Shown in pieces: positions 31,686 through 40,325 of a DNA stretch of 41,748 nt (position 1 is the first letter of the stretch; every line of letters begins with the position of its first letter). Source of the stretch: Pirellulales bacterium (GTDB lineage: Bacteria; Planctomycetota; Planctomycetia; Pirellulales; Lacipirellulaceae); assembly GCA_020849945.1 (NCBI GenBank), contig JADZFK010000038.1, positions 1 to 41,748 on the forward strand. The letters are read 5' to 3'. Below the pieces are notes generated by a model that was not told the DNA's origin, did no database searches, and saw only the letters and a program-made list of their open reading frames with translations. Made by a program: the position numbers and the translations under genes.

Positions 31686-31727
31686 AGAGTCCGCAAAACG
31701 AGCCAATCTCAGATGGTTCTGAGATAG
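31686..31727. repeat. short shared repeat, copy 1
   Basis: AGAGTCCGCAAAACGAGCCA and the following GGTTCTGAGATAG match 39611-39653 (ACTCCGCAAAAC, GCCAGTC, GGTTCTGGGATAG). The order and spacing of the conserved blocks are kept. It lies downstream of the foldback element B. Confidence 0.55.
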
Positions 31728-31801
31728 AGTTTCTCGGCACCCCAAAGGGCCGTGCTCAAGACCCAATTCAAGCGCTGAGCCAGAAAGCGGAAGTTATCAA
31801 A

Positions 31802-32074
31802 CTACGCCTTGCGGCCCAGCTTGCGAAGTTCCGCTTTGGTGAGTTCGTCATCCAGCGGGCTGATCTTGTACTTGATGGCAATGCGAGTGAGCAGCGCAGC
31901 CTTGCTGATACCCAATCGTTCTTTGGCTTGGAACTGGTGATTCTCAACGGTCCATCGAGACATGCTGAGTAAAGTGGCGATGTCTCGACTCGTGAGACCC
32001 AGGCTCGTCAAGCGGACGATCTGCCGTTGTCTAGGACTGAGTGAAGCAACGCGAGACTTCATGGAGTCGGCCAT
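31802..32074 (-). CDS. short LuxR/GerE-type helix-turn-helix protein
   Basis: A 90-residue protein that is almost only a LuxR-type DNA-binding domain: LSPRQRQIVRLTSLGLTSRD, IATLLSMSRWTVENHQFQAK, ERLGISKAALLTRIA. The usual VxxH at the recognition helix is VENHQ, as in the family. A C-terminal tail (LDDELTKAELRKLGRKA) is charged. There is no receiver or sensor domain. ATG at 32074 is chosen. A hairpin, GCGTCG-AG-CGACGC (32131-32144), lies about 57 bases upstream and might be an operator or leader structure. Target genes are unknown. Confidence 0.8.
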   Translation of the reverse strand: MADSMKSRVASLSPRQRQIVRLTSLGLTSRDIATLLSMSRWTVENHQFQAKERLGISKAALLTRIAIKYKISPLDDELTKAELRKLGRKA

Positions 32075-32983
32075 GGAATTAGACTCTCATTTCTTGTCGA
32101 AAAGACGCATGGAACACGAAAAAAAGAAATGCGTCGAGCGACGCTTAAACTCTGAGTACTTGCACATCTCCAATGATGAAATCGCCGTTTGATTCCGGTG
32201 TGTGCCGCGACATTCCTTGCAACACGAACGTACACCGAAATGCCCCTCAATTTATTTTCACCCATTTTTGGCAATGGTACTAGTGGGAGTTCCGGGAAAC
32301 ACCGTATTTTGGGTGCCCCCCCGGTTCATTCCCGTCCCCGCTACGAAGCTTGGCTGGCCCCCTTCCCACCTGGGTTTCGTTAGCCCACAATCGAGCGGCG
32401 GGGACGGTATTTTTGGAGGAATGCCCCAGGGCCCTTCCCCTATACGGGCACGGGACAGGGTATTCCAGGAGGGGTCGATAAAACCTTACGCCATGCGCCT
32501 TTCTCTGGGAGGGCTGGAAGGCGTTAATTGCGAGAATCCACGGGATTCCTTAACGTCGCCCCGCATCTTCCACGGAACATGGCAAGAATCTCGTGGGCGT
32601 CGATCTCGGCGGCAGAACGGCAAGTTTATCGAAGGACTGAGAACCTATCCCCGGACGATCTGACGGGGAAGGGGGGCGTTGTGAGAACCGGGATGGCATG
32701 AGAGGCGCGAGGTCGGTGACCTCCCAACACCCCCAAAAAGAGCAAGTCGATTCATCGAAACGCGCATGGCGTTTCATCGATATCCACTCTCGCCCCCTGC
32801 TTCCAGAGTTTTCTTGGAAGGCACACGGGTTGGCGATGCTGGATGGATATTCCTCGTCAATGCTCTGTCTGGTTCGAGTGCTTGCCTGAAAGATTCGGCA
32901 GGCTTGCATGCGAGATGTTCGCGCTGGATCCAACGTGTGTGGTGGCAAGGAAGCTTGAGATCGAGAAGCATGGAGCGCGGCAG
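32075..32983. other. long intergenic region between HTH gene and ppk1
   Basis: This 909-bp stretch holds no frame that I can support. Three related G-rich words occur at about 32291-32325, 32400-32432 and 32452-32476 (GGTATTTTTGGAGGAATGCC and similar), perhaps a decayed tandem repeat. A hairpin GCGTCG/CGACGC lies at 32131-32144. It could contain a degraded gene, but no protein family is recognisable. Confidence 0.35.
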
Positions 32984-35212
32984 CTATTTCGTGGCCGAGC
33001 GTTTTCTCTTCTTTGGAGATTTCGATTCACGATCCCCATCCGGGGAATCGCGGTCTTCCGTGTTGGGCCAGTTGGCTTCTCTTTCTTCGCAGCTCGATGC
33101 AAGCGGGGCGGGCATGAAAAGCAAGTCTTGTTGAGCGCGGCGAGGTTCGGCACCGTCCGACTTCGGTCGTGTATAGGTGCCATCGGGTTGAAGGATGCGG
33201 GTGCGTTGATTGTCGGCCAAGTGGATGGCGATGATCTCATCAATGATCCGTCGTCGGATTTTTTCGTCCTCGACGGGAAACATGACTTCGACGCGTCGGT
33301 CGAAATTGCGAGGCATCCAATCGGCGCTTGAAAGGAAGATTTGTTGTTTTGTTCCTTCGCCAAAGACGAAGATTCGGGTGTGTTCGAGGAAGCGATCGAC
33401 GATACTGGTGACGCGGATATTTTCGGAGATGCCGGGCAGGCCTGGGCGTAGGCAGCAGATGCCGCGGACCAGTAGTTCGATGGGTACGCCAGCGCGGCTG
33501 GCCTCGTAAAGCGCTTCGATGGTTTGCCGATCGACGAGTGAATTGAGTTTGGCGAGGATGCGGGTCTTCTTTCCTTCGCGAGCGCGGCGAGTTTGTTCGC
33601 CGATGAGTTCGAGCGTGCGCCGCTTAAGATCGGTGGGGGCGATGACCAGTTTTTGCCACGAGTGGTTCTGAGAGTAACCCGTAAGGAAGTTGAAGAGGGC
33701 CGAAACATCGTCGGCCATCACCTTGTCGGCCGTGAACAAGCCGAGGTCGGAGTAGACGAGGGCTGTGTTGGGGTTGTAATTGCCGGTGCTGAGATGCACA
33801 TAGCGGCGGACCTTCTTTCCTTCCTTGCGGACGACCATGGCGACCTTGCCGTGGGTCTTGAGCCCCATGAAGCCGAACACCACGTGGACGCCAGCACGTT
33901 CGAGGTGACGAGCCCAAGTGATGTTGTTGGCTTCGTCGAAGCGGGCCTTAAGCTCGACCAGCGCGGTAACGTGCTTGCCGTTTTCGGCGGCCTCGGCCAA
34001 CGCGCGGATCACCGGGCTATCACCGCCGCTCGTGCGATAGAGCGTTTGTTTGATGGCCAGCACCTGCGGGTCGCGGGCTGCCAACTGAATGAAGTCGAGC
34101 ACCGGCGCAAACGATTCGTAGGGGTGATGTAGCAGAATATCGTGATCGGCAATCTCGGCGAAGAGTTCGCGGTAGTCGTAAAGGTCTTCGGGCGGGCGAG
34201 GCACAAACGGCGGATCGCGCAAGTCCTTGCGATCGATCCGCGAAATCAACTCGTGAAGGCAGGTCATATCGAGCGGCCCTTCCACCGCGTACACTTCGTT
34301 GTAGTCGGCCGATGGCAATCCGCCTGCCCCCTTGGTGGAATCATGGAGCTCTTCTTCCGTGACCAACATTTTCCGAACGGCCGGATGCATGCCCGCGGAG
34401 ATTTCAAGCCGAACGGCCTCGGTACGCTGCCGGGCGCGAAGCCGCGATTCGATCGATCGTAGCAAGTCGTCGGCTTCTTGCTCGAGCAGGTTCACGTCCA
34501 TATCGCGCGTGATGCGGAACGTGCCGTGATCCAGTATTCGGTACCCGCCGAACAGGTCGGGCAGCCTGCTGGCGACGAGGTCTTCGAGCAGCACGAAGTT
34601 CTGTTTGTCGTCTTCCACGACGGGGACTAATCGCGGAAGCACCTGGGGCACTTGCACCACGGCAAACAAACGAGCCGGCCCGAGGCCACTCACGCGCTCG
34701 AGACGGGCGGCCAGGTACAGCCCCCGGTTGTGGAAGCGCGGGCTGGGGTGGGCCGGGTCGATGGCCATCGGCGTGAGAACGGGGTACACAATCTGGCGGA
34801 AATATTTGTCGAGCGACTTCAGATCGGGCGCTTCCAAAGCCGCCACCTTGTGAAGGCGAATGCCAGCCGCCGCCAAGGCAGGCACAATGGCCTGATTCCA
34901 ACAAGCGTATTGCTGCCCAACCAACTGCTCGGTTCGCGCGGCTATCCGCTGCAACTGAACGAGCGGCTTAACACCATCCGCGGGCGGGTCTTGCGGCAAC
35001 AATTCACCAAACGCCTGTTCGCGCAGCCCCGCCACGCGAACCATGAAGAACTCATCCAAGTTGGAAGCAAAGATGGCCAAAAACTTGGCGCGTTCCAACA
35101 ACGGATTCGAGGCATCTTCCGCTTCTTCAAGTACCCGCGCATTAAACTCCAACCAGCTCAGCTCGCGGTTGATGAAGTGTTCGGCAGAATAGGTTTGCGG
35201 CTCCAAGCTCAT
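32984..35212 (-). CDS. ppk1: polyphosphate kinase 1
   Basis: A 742-residue Ppk1 that reversibly makes polyphosphate from ATP. The N-terminal domain has FINRELSWLEFNARVLEEA and FLAIFASNLDEFFMVRVAGL. The phospholipase-D-like catalytic domains contain ILLHHPYESFAPVLDFI, VALIKQTLYRTSG-like AIKQTLYRTSGG, and the phospho-His region RRYVHLSTGNYNPNTALVYS, then IFVFGEGTKQQIFLSSADWM and NFDRRVEVMFPV. Length is slightly above the family average because of a basic C-terminal tail ending KSPKKRKRSATK. ATG at 35212 fits the family start. It is last in a possible run SDR, AAA, TPR, ppk1 on the minus strand, but a 422-bp gap separates it from the TPR gene. Confidence 0.96.
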   Translation of the reverse strand: MSLEPQTYSAEHFINRELSWLEFNARVLEEAEDASNPLLERAKFLAIFASNLDEFFMVRVAGLREQAFGELLPQDPPADGVKPLVQLQRIAARTEQLVGQQYACWNQAIVPALAAAGIRLHKVAALEAPDLKSLDKYFRQIVYPVLTPMAIDPAHPSPRFHNRGLYLAARLERVSGLGPARLFAVVQVPQVLPRLVPVVEDDKQNFVLLEDLVASRLPDLFGGYRILDHGTFRITRDMDVNLLEQEADDLLRSIESRLRARQRTEAVRLEISAGMHPAVRKMLVTEEELHDSTKGAGGLPSADYNEVYAVEGPLDMTCLHELISRIDRKDLRDPPFVPRPPEDLYDYRELFAEIADHDILLHHPYESFAPVLDFIQLAARDPQVLAIKQTLYRTSGGDSPVIRALAEAAENGKHVTALVELKARFDEANNITWARHLERAGVHVVFGFMGLKTHGKVAMVVRKEGKKVRRYVHLSTGNYNPNTALVYSDLGLFTADKVMADDVSALFNFLTGYSQNHSWQKLVIAPTDLKRRTLELIGEQTRRAREGKKTRILAKLNSLVDRQTIEALYEASRAGVPIELLVRGICCLRPGLPGISENIRVTSIVDRFLEHTRIFVFGEGTKQQIFLSSADWMPRNFDRRVEVMFPVEDEKIRRRIIDEIIAIHLADNQRTRILQPDGTYTRPKSDGAEPRRAQQDLLFMPAPLASSCEEREANWPNTEDRDSPDGDRESKSPKKRKRSATK

Positions 35213-35634
35213 ACCATCTAGTTTACCCTACAGAAACACGCCTTGCGTGTGGCCCGCTGCCTGCGGAAATATGCGGTTTTTCCCGTCTGGCGTGGACAAG
35301 CCCTGCTTTCTCAGCACGGAGCAACCAAGACACAGAGAAAGGCATGCGAAGAGGGCAGTTTCGCGGTAAATGGTCGTTCATAGACAATGGCAAGAACTGT
35401 AACACGTTCCTGCGTGGAATTCGCCTTCAATAAGTTATTCCGTGTTCTGGGTGATTTCTTTGGTGGATACCAGGTGGCAGATCAAGCCCCCTCCGCGAGG
35501 CTGTTTCGTCACCAACAAGCACTTGGGAGATGATATCACGGACAGCGCATAGTCGAGAATAGAATCACGCGCGAACTTCTTCTCCACATGGTTATTCGCT
35601 CAGAGTGTGTCTCCTCCGAGCCTGGTTGCATTGG
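35213..35634. other. intergenic region upstream of ppk1
   Basis: This 422-bp region shows one word related to the foldback elements, TCTCAGCACGGAGCAACCAAG at about 35309, but no matching inverted end. No promoter or coding frame was identified. Confidence 0.4.
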
Positions 35635-36891
35635 CTAGCGGGAGGGTTCAACGCTCGATAAATAATTGGCTACCCAAGGCGTGGCGAAGCAACCGAATGC
35701 GAATAATCCGATAGTCTGATTAAAAGCAGAGTGGTTGTACCAGGCGAGAAGTAGATTCAAGAAGGCAAGCAACAGCATTCCACCGGCAAACAACTTCATT
35801 CCCGTGCGAGGCCACCCGACATTGCATGAAAAGATCGTTACGATGGGCAAGGCAAGGCCCAAGGTTAACAGGGCGATTAGAAAAGCCCAGGGATTGTCCC
35901 ACACAAGGTAAGTTACCAAAGCAGTGAGGAAGACCCCCAAACAAACAGCAAGACACTCGGCGGCTCGTCGAGCATCGTGTGTTAGCGCATACCAACCAAA
36001 GCGGTTGAACCTGAGAAGCAGATTGAATAAGGGGATGGCAAACCAAGTTATGATAACGAATGCCAAGTAGAGCCAGATGATTGGTGCCACCCAGGGGGCC
36101 CACTCGGGACTCACGCGAGATAAATTGAGGAGAAATCGATAGCCCAAATATCCGCCAATAATCACGCCCCAGCGCACCTGCGAACTTAGTCTTGCCATCC
36201 ACAAGAGATATGCTAGAAGCCAACGATAAATGGGATTTCGGGCTTTGAGTGCTTCAACCAAGCCCAGCTGGGCATATTCGGATGACGGATCAATGCGGAG
36301 GGATTCGCGGAAATGTTCGAGGGCTTGGCGTGGTTGTCTCTGGTGCAGAAGCGACCAACCTTTGTTAGCGTGTGCCCGGGCATCATCAGGCAATCGAGAA
36401 AGTAGATCATCGGCGACCGACACAGCCTCACCCTGGCGGCCCAATTTGGTGAGTGCCATGGCCTGCAGGTGGCTGCACGTCTCGTTCTCGGGATCGTGCG
36501 AGAGCCCTTCCAAGCTTGCATCCAGCGAGGCTTGCCATTTGTGTTGCGAGTACAAAACACCCGCTGCCCGTCCCCAATACTCGGCATTCTCGGGTTCAAG
36601 CCGCACGGCTTCGCGGGCACTGGATTCGGCTTCATTTAATCGCCCGCGACGATGCATAACAATCGAACGACCGTAATGAGCATAGGCACCATCTGGGGCT
36701 AGCAGAATGGCTTGTTCCGCTTCGGCCTGGGCTTCATCCAGCTTATCCTGCTCAACCAGACACAGAGCGAGGAGGTAGTGAGCCTCGGCCTCTTGCGGTA
36801 GCTCGCCCAGAACTCGGCGAACTTCTAACTCGGCAAGATCGTAGCGAGATTGTTGGTACAGCACATAGGCTCGGCTGAGGGCACGGTTCAT
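35635..36891 (-). CDS. TPR protein with C-terminal membrane domain
   Basis: A 418-residue protein. Residues 1-205 form about six TPR repeats (ALSRAYVLYQQSRYDLAELE, AHYLLALCLVEQDKLDEAQA, AHYGRSIVMHRRGRLNEAES, ARAHANKGWSLLHQRQPRQA). The rest holds about six hydrophobic segments, for example APIIWLYLAFVIITWFAIPL, LAVCLGVFLTALVTYLVW and MKLFAGGMLLLAFLNLLLAW. ATG at 36891 is chosen because AGGTG lies eight bases upstream and the TPR starts at once. It follows the TPR-AAA ATPase gene by 120 bp on the same strand. A membrane scaffold or docking protein for that ATPase is a reasonable inference. No named family is recognised. Confidence 0.85.
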   Translation of the reverse strand: MNRALSRAYVLYQQSRYDLAELEVRRVLGELPQEAEAHYLLALCLVEQDKLDEAQAEAEQAILLAPDGAYAHYGRSIVMHRRGRLNEAESSAREAVRLEPENAEYWGRAAGVLYSQHKWQASLDASLEGLSHDPENETCSHLQAMALTKLGRQGEAVSVADDLLSRLPDDARAHANKGWSLLHQRQPRQALEHFRESLRIDPSSEYAQLGLVEALKARNPIYRWLLAYLLWMARLSSQVRWGVIIGGYLGYRFLLNLSRVSPEWAPWVAPIIWLYLAFVIITWFAIPLFNLLLRFNRFGWYALTHDARRAAECLAVCLGVFLTALVTYLVWDNPWAFLIALLTLGLALPIVTIFSCNVGWPRTGMKLFAGGMLLLAFLNLLLAWYNHSAFNQTIGLFAFGCFATPWVANYLSSVEPSR

Positions 36892-37011
36892 ACAAGCATC
36901 ACCTAGGTACGAAAGCAATCGGCATGTTGTAAAGAGAAACGGTGGACACAAGAGCAATTACGACGGTGCGGTTGAGTCGAGTCGAACCCGAACAACGAAG
37001 AGTAACGATGT

Positions 37012-38367
37012 CTAGATCTTCAAGTATTTCAGAATTTCGTCGTAGGTACCGCCCTGATTGCTATAGAGGGCGTAGTTGCGAGCCGAGGCAAACCACTCGC
37101 GTGTAGAAGGTTTGGTATTGCTAATGGCCGCGAGGAGGTCCTTCGTTCGAAGGGGTTGTAGCTTACCGGTCGTTACGACTTCGGTAAGCTTGGCCTCGAT
37201 GGCACGTTCGACAACGGCCTTCAAGTCGGCTCCAGAAAAGTCGTTGGTTTTCTTGGCGAGTTGATCGAAATCGATATCGTCGCTCGGTTTTCCAGACACC
37301 ATGATGCGGAGGATTGCAGATCGTGCCTCGACATCAGGTGGCGGCACGAAGACGATCCGATCGAAGCGGCCGGGCCGTCGAAAGGCACTGTCAAGATGCC
37401 AGGGGGCGTTGGTGGCTGCCAGAATCAGCAGGCCATCATTGGCCATTTCAATTCCATCTAATTCAGAGAGGAATTGATTTATGAGATGACGCCCACCGCA
37501 CTGGCGCATATCGGCTCGGCTGGCACCTAGGGCATCGACTTCGTCGAAGAATAATACGCAGGGCTTGTTCCGACGGCCTTGTTCGAAAAGTTCGTGAAGG
37601 TTTTTTTCGCTGCTGCCGATCCACATGTCGAGGACGTCGCTGATACCTATCGAGAGGAAATTGGCTTTGACCTCACCCGCAGTGGCACGAGCTAAGTGAG
37701 TCTTGCCGCAACCGGGCGGGCCAAACATCAGAATGCCGCCGCCGACTGTCTTGCCATACGCGCGAAACATCTCGGGATGAGCCAGTGGAAGGATGATCTT
37801 CATCCGAATTTCTTCCTTAACGGACTGCATGCCACCGACATCGTCAAAGTTTGTCTTCGGCCGTTCGATCTCCTGTTCAAATGGCTCACCAAATTGTTCA
37901 CCCGCCCGTTGCCGAACACGGCCATCGACGACCTCATCTTCTTCATACCCGTTCGGAGCTGCCGCTAGCCCGAGTTCGCGTGCCAGTTCGGCGTCGGCCA
38001 CCGAGGCATCGAGCTCGACACCTTGCCGGTATTGGTATGCAGCTCTTTGCAATTCTCCGGTCTTGGCGAGCAGTTTCGCATGCCACACATAGGCCGCAGG
38101 CAACGGTTCAGTTGCAGTCAGCATCTCCTCGATTACCACAAGTGCCGGCGAATACTTTTGTTGTTGGAAGTACGATCTAGCCAAGCCCAGCAACAACTCC
38201 GCATGATGAGGCGCAATTGCAAGTGCTTCGCGGTAGGCTGCTTCAGCATCCTCAAACCGCCCAAGGCTCAATAACGATTGGGCCAAATGCTTGTGCAGAG
38301 GGATATTCCCAGGAGAACTATTCAGGGCATCTCGTAACGCTTTGATCGTTTCATCTGAAGGAATCAT
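37012..38367 (-). CDS. AAA ATPase with N-terminal TPR repeats
   Basis: A 451-residue protein. Residues 1-140 are three to four TPRs (NIPLHKHLAQSLLSLGRFED, HAELLLGLARSYFQQQKYSP, AYVWHAKLLAKTGELQRAAY). After a charged linker comes a single classic AAA module: FDDVGGMQSVKEEIRMKIIL, Walker A GPPGCGKT (216-223), Walker B VLFFDEVDAL (271-280), and the arginine finger region FRRPGRFDRIVFVPPPD. It lacks an HExxH, so it is not an FtsH-type protease. It resembles the Cdc48/katanin-like AAA clade and probably unfolds or remodels a protein. ATG at 38367 has GGAG six bases upstream. It is paired with the TPR membrane protein downstream. Substrate unknown. Confidence 0.9.
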   Translation of the reverse strand: MIPSDETIKALRDALNSSPGNIPLHKHLAQSLLSLGRFEDAEAAYREALAIAPHHAELLLGLARSYFQQQKYSPALVVIEEMLTATEPLPAAYVWHAKLLAKTGELQRAAYQYRQGVELDASVADAELARELGLAAAPNGYEEDEVVDGRVRQRAGEQFGEPFEQEIERPKTNFDDVGGMQSVKEEIRMKIILPLAHPEMFRAYGKTVGGGILMFGPPGCGKTHLARATAGEVKANFLSIGISDVLDMWIGSSEKNLHELFEQGRRNKPCVLFFDEVDALGASRADMRQCGGRHLINQFLSELDGIEMANDGLLILAATNAPWHLDSAFRRPGRFDRIVFVPPPDVEARSAILRIMVSGKPSDDIDFDQLAKKTNDFSGADLKAVVERAIEAKLTEVVTTGKLQPLRTKDLLAAISNTKPSTREWFASARNYALYSNQGGTYDEILKYLKI

Positions 38368-38445
38368 GCAAGGCTCCCCCGGGTAGTTGTTTGAACGCCG
38401 TATCGTAAGCTTAACCAATGAACGGAAACGTGCAATTGGGTACAC

Positions 38446-39504
38446 TCATGAATTTCGTGCAATTCCCCCCTGCTGTATCCACGCCGCGAGTCTTTTCATC
38501 CCCTCGGCCGTGGAGACGGTCGGAGTGTATCCGAAGTCGTGTTGTGCCGCGTCCACTCGGTACCAGTGGGAAGTGGCGAGTTGGTCGGCGAGGAAGCGGG
38601 TCATCGGCGGTTCGCGGGTAAGGCGTAAGGTGCGATAAACCCACTCGGCCACGGTGCCGATTCGTCGCGCGGTCTTTCGAGAGAGCGACTTCGCAACGGG
38701 CGGCAGGTTCGCCAGTGCGAGCAGCTCGTTGATCCACTGCCAGCAGTTCACAGGCTCGGCCTGGCTTAGGAAGTAAGCTCGCCCGCGCGGGGCGGCAGGC
38801 GAATCGAAAGACACTCGCGAGGGAGCCGCTGCGAGAGGCTCTGCCAGTGCGCGGGCGGCTTGAAGGTGTGCCGTGGCGGCGTTTTCAACGTATGTGATAT
38901 CGATTCGGTTTGTGCCATCGCCCACGCGGCGGAGTCGGCCAGCGCGGGCACGGGCAAGTAACCGCGGAATCAGGTGCGAATCGCGCGGTCCCCAGATCAG
39001 GTGAGGCCGGAGGGCGCAGGTTCGGAACGTATCGCAATCGGCGGCCAGCACGGCCTGTTCGGCTCGCGCCTTGCTGAGCGAGTAATACGCGCGATGTTCC
39101 TCCATCCACGCGAAATCGTAGGGAGTCGATTCATCGATGCCGCATTGGTCTTTGCCCGCGAACACAACACTGGGGCTGCTGGTGTACACGAATCTCGCGA
39201 CCCCCGCGCGGCGAGCCGCGGCGAGCAGCAGTTCGGTGCCCGTTTGATTGATCGTTTCGAACGGGTTACGCTGCAGCCCGATGCCCGGTTGGGCCGCGAC
39301 GTGGAACACACACTCGATGCCTTGGCAGGCTTGGGCAATCGCGATGGGGTCGCGCAAGTCGCCGCGGAGAACTTCAACCCCAGCTTCCTCCAACTCCGGA
39401 TAGCTTGCTCGACCCAAGCTGCGAACTCGATCCCCCTGCGCGATCAATGCATCGAGGATATAGCGCCCGAGAAATCCGCCGCCACCAGTTACGAGCGAAT
39501 GCAT
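38446..39504 (-). CDS. NAD(P)-dependent epimerase/dehydratase-type SDR
   Basis: A 352-residue extended short-chain dehydrogenase. The nucleotide-binding loop is LVTGGGGFLGRYILDALIAQ, and GDLRDPIAIAQAC with VFHVAAQPGIG follows. The active site is YYSLSKARAEQAV (YxxxK) with upstream FVYTSSPSVVF. ALRPHLIWGPRD and DITYVENAATAHLQAARAL resemble 3-beta-hydroxysteroid dehydrogenase or OleD-like reductases, so the substrate may be a lipid-type beta-hydroxy or keto compound. ATG at 39504 is clear from the fold. It lies 78 bp upstream of the AAA gene on the same strand, possibly co-transcribed, though no functional link is evident. Confidence 0.88.
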   Translation of the reverse strand: MHSLVTGGGGFLGRYILDALIAQGDRVRSLGRASYPELEEAGVEVLRGDLRDPIAIAQACQGIECVFHVAAQPGIGLQRNPFETINQTGTELLLAAARRAGVARFVYTSSPSVVFAGKDQCGIDESTPYDFAWMEEHRAYYSLSKARAEQAVLAADCDTFRTCALRPHLIWGPRDSHLIPRLLARARAGRLRRVGDGTNRIDITYVENAATAHLQAARALAEPLAAAPSRVSFDSPAAPRGRAYFLSQAEPVNCWQWINELLALANLPPVAKSLSRKTARRIGTVAEWVYRTLRLTREPPMTRFLADQLATSHWYRVDAAQHDFGYTPTVSTAEGMKRLAAWIQQGGIARNS

Positions 39505-39610
39505 AAACGTTGAAGGTTAGAGGGCCTGGGCATTAACGCCGGGCGAACCTCGGCGAGGGTTTTCGTGTCGTAGAAGTCCACAGGGAGGAGGCACGCACAT
39601 CTTGCGCCAA

Positions 39611-39653
39611 AGACTCCGCAAAACTGTGCCAGTCCTTGACGGTTCTGGGATAG
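39611..39653. repeat. short shared repeat, copy 2
   Basis: AGACTCCGCAAAACTGTGCC and following AGTCCTTGACGGTTCTGGGATAG (split here as two blocks) match 31686-31727. It lies just before the likely -10 of the acetyltransferase gene. Confidence 0.55.
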
Positions 39654-39671
39654 GCTCCTAGTCAGTATAAT
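39643..39671 (+). promoter_or_regulatory. possible sigma-70 promoter of the acetyltransferase gene
   Basis: A perfect -10 hexamer TATAAT (39666-39671) lies 32 bases before the start codon. With 17-base spacing, the -35 would be TTCTGG, a poor match; a better TTGACG lies too far upstream (about 24 bases). Transcription would start near 39678. Confidence 0.45.
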
Positions 39672-39703
39672 GACATACCCTCTCCCGTGAAGGTCCTATA
39701 ACA

Positions 39704-40186
39704 ATGCCCTCGATAGCTGCAATTGAAATTCGCCGCGAAGAATTGACCTCGCCCTTGGCGCAGAGCCTGATCCTTGCGCTGAACGCGGAATTGGAGGAGC
39801 GATACCCCGAGGAGGGCGCGAACTTCTTTCGCCTCGACCCCGAGGAAGTAGCGGTTGGTCGGGGCGCGTTTCTCGTGGTTTTTCGCGGCCATGATGCGAT
39901 AGGCTGCGGCGCGGTGCGACGAATCGAGCCTGGCGTGGCCGAACTGAAACGAATGTACGTTTCACCCACGGTTCGTGGGCAAGGGGTGGGGCGGTTGCTG
40001 CTGGAATCGCTCGAGGCCGAGGCCCGGCAGCTCGGCGTTCGACGCTTGCTGTTGGAGACGGGCCCGCGCCAGCATGAAGCGATGGGGTTGTACGAACGGG
40101 CCGGCTTTGTGCATATCCCCACGTATGGCGAATACTGTCACACGCCGCATCCCCACTTGAGCGTTTGCATGGCAAAGGATTTGTAG
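39704..40186 (+). CDS. GNAT-family N-acetyltransferase
   Basis: A 160-residue protein. The acetyl-CoA binding core is AELKRMYVSPTVRGQGVGRL (motif A, RGQGVG), followed by LLESLEAEARQLGVRRLLLE and EAMGLYERAGFVHIPTYGEY (motif B). The N-terminal half has EIRREELTSPLAQSLILALN. It transfers acetyl from acetyl-CoA to an amine on a small molecule or protein; the substrate is unknown. ATG at 39704 follows AAGG. The next gene on the same strand starts 139 bp further on. Confidence 0.9.
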   Translation: MPSIAAIEIRREELTSPLAQSLILALNAELEERYPEEGANFFRLDPEEVAVGRGAFLVVFRGHDAIGCGAVRRIEPGVAELKRMYVSPTVRGQGVGRLLLESLEAEARQLGVRRLLLETGPRQHEAMGLYERAGFVHIPTYGEYCHTPHPHLSVCMAKDL

Positions 40187-40325
40187 TATGGCCGTGAATG
40201 CCGCTTTGTGGCCAAAAACGGTTCCCGTGCGATAGTTTTTCTCATCCCGCCCGTTGTTTCTTGCCGACTACGCCCCAAGGCGGTCGGGGTGCGCGCCGAT
40301 CGCGGTTATTCCCAAGGAGGGGAAC

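Larger units (their letters stand above)
31176..31801. other. intergenic region holding foldback element B
   Basis: This 626-bp region lies between two minus-strand genes. It contains foldback element B (31366-31641) and a short repeat (31686-31727) shared with 39611-39653. Open frames across element B arise from its GC-rich repeats and show no protein family. Confidence 0.5.

Noticed and set aside
32202-32663. A 153-codon plus-strand frame in the gap before ppk1
   Set aside because: Composition is odd (Pro/Gly/Trp scattered), no domain is visible and no ribosome site precedes it; it could be a relic but is not supported.
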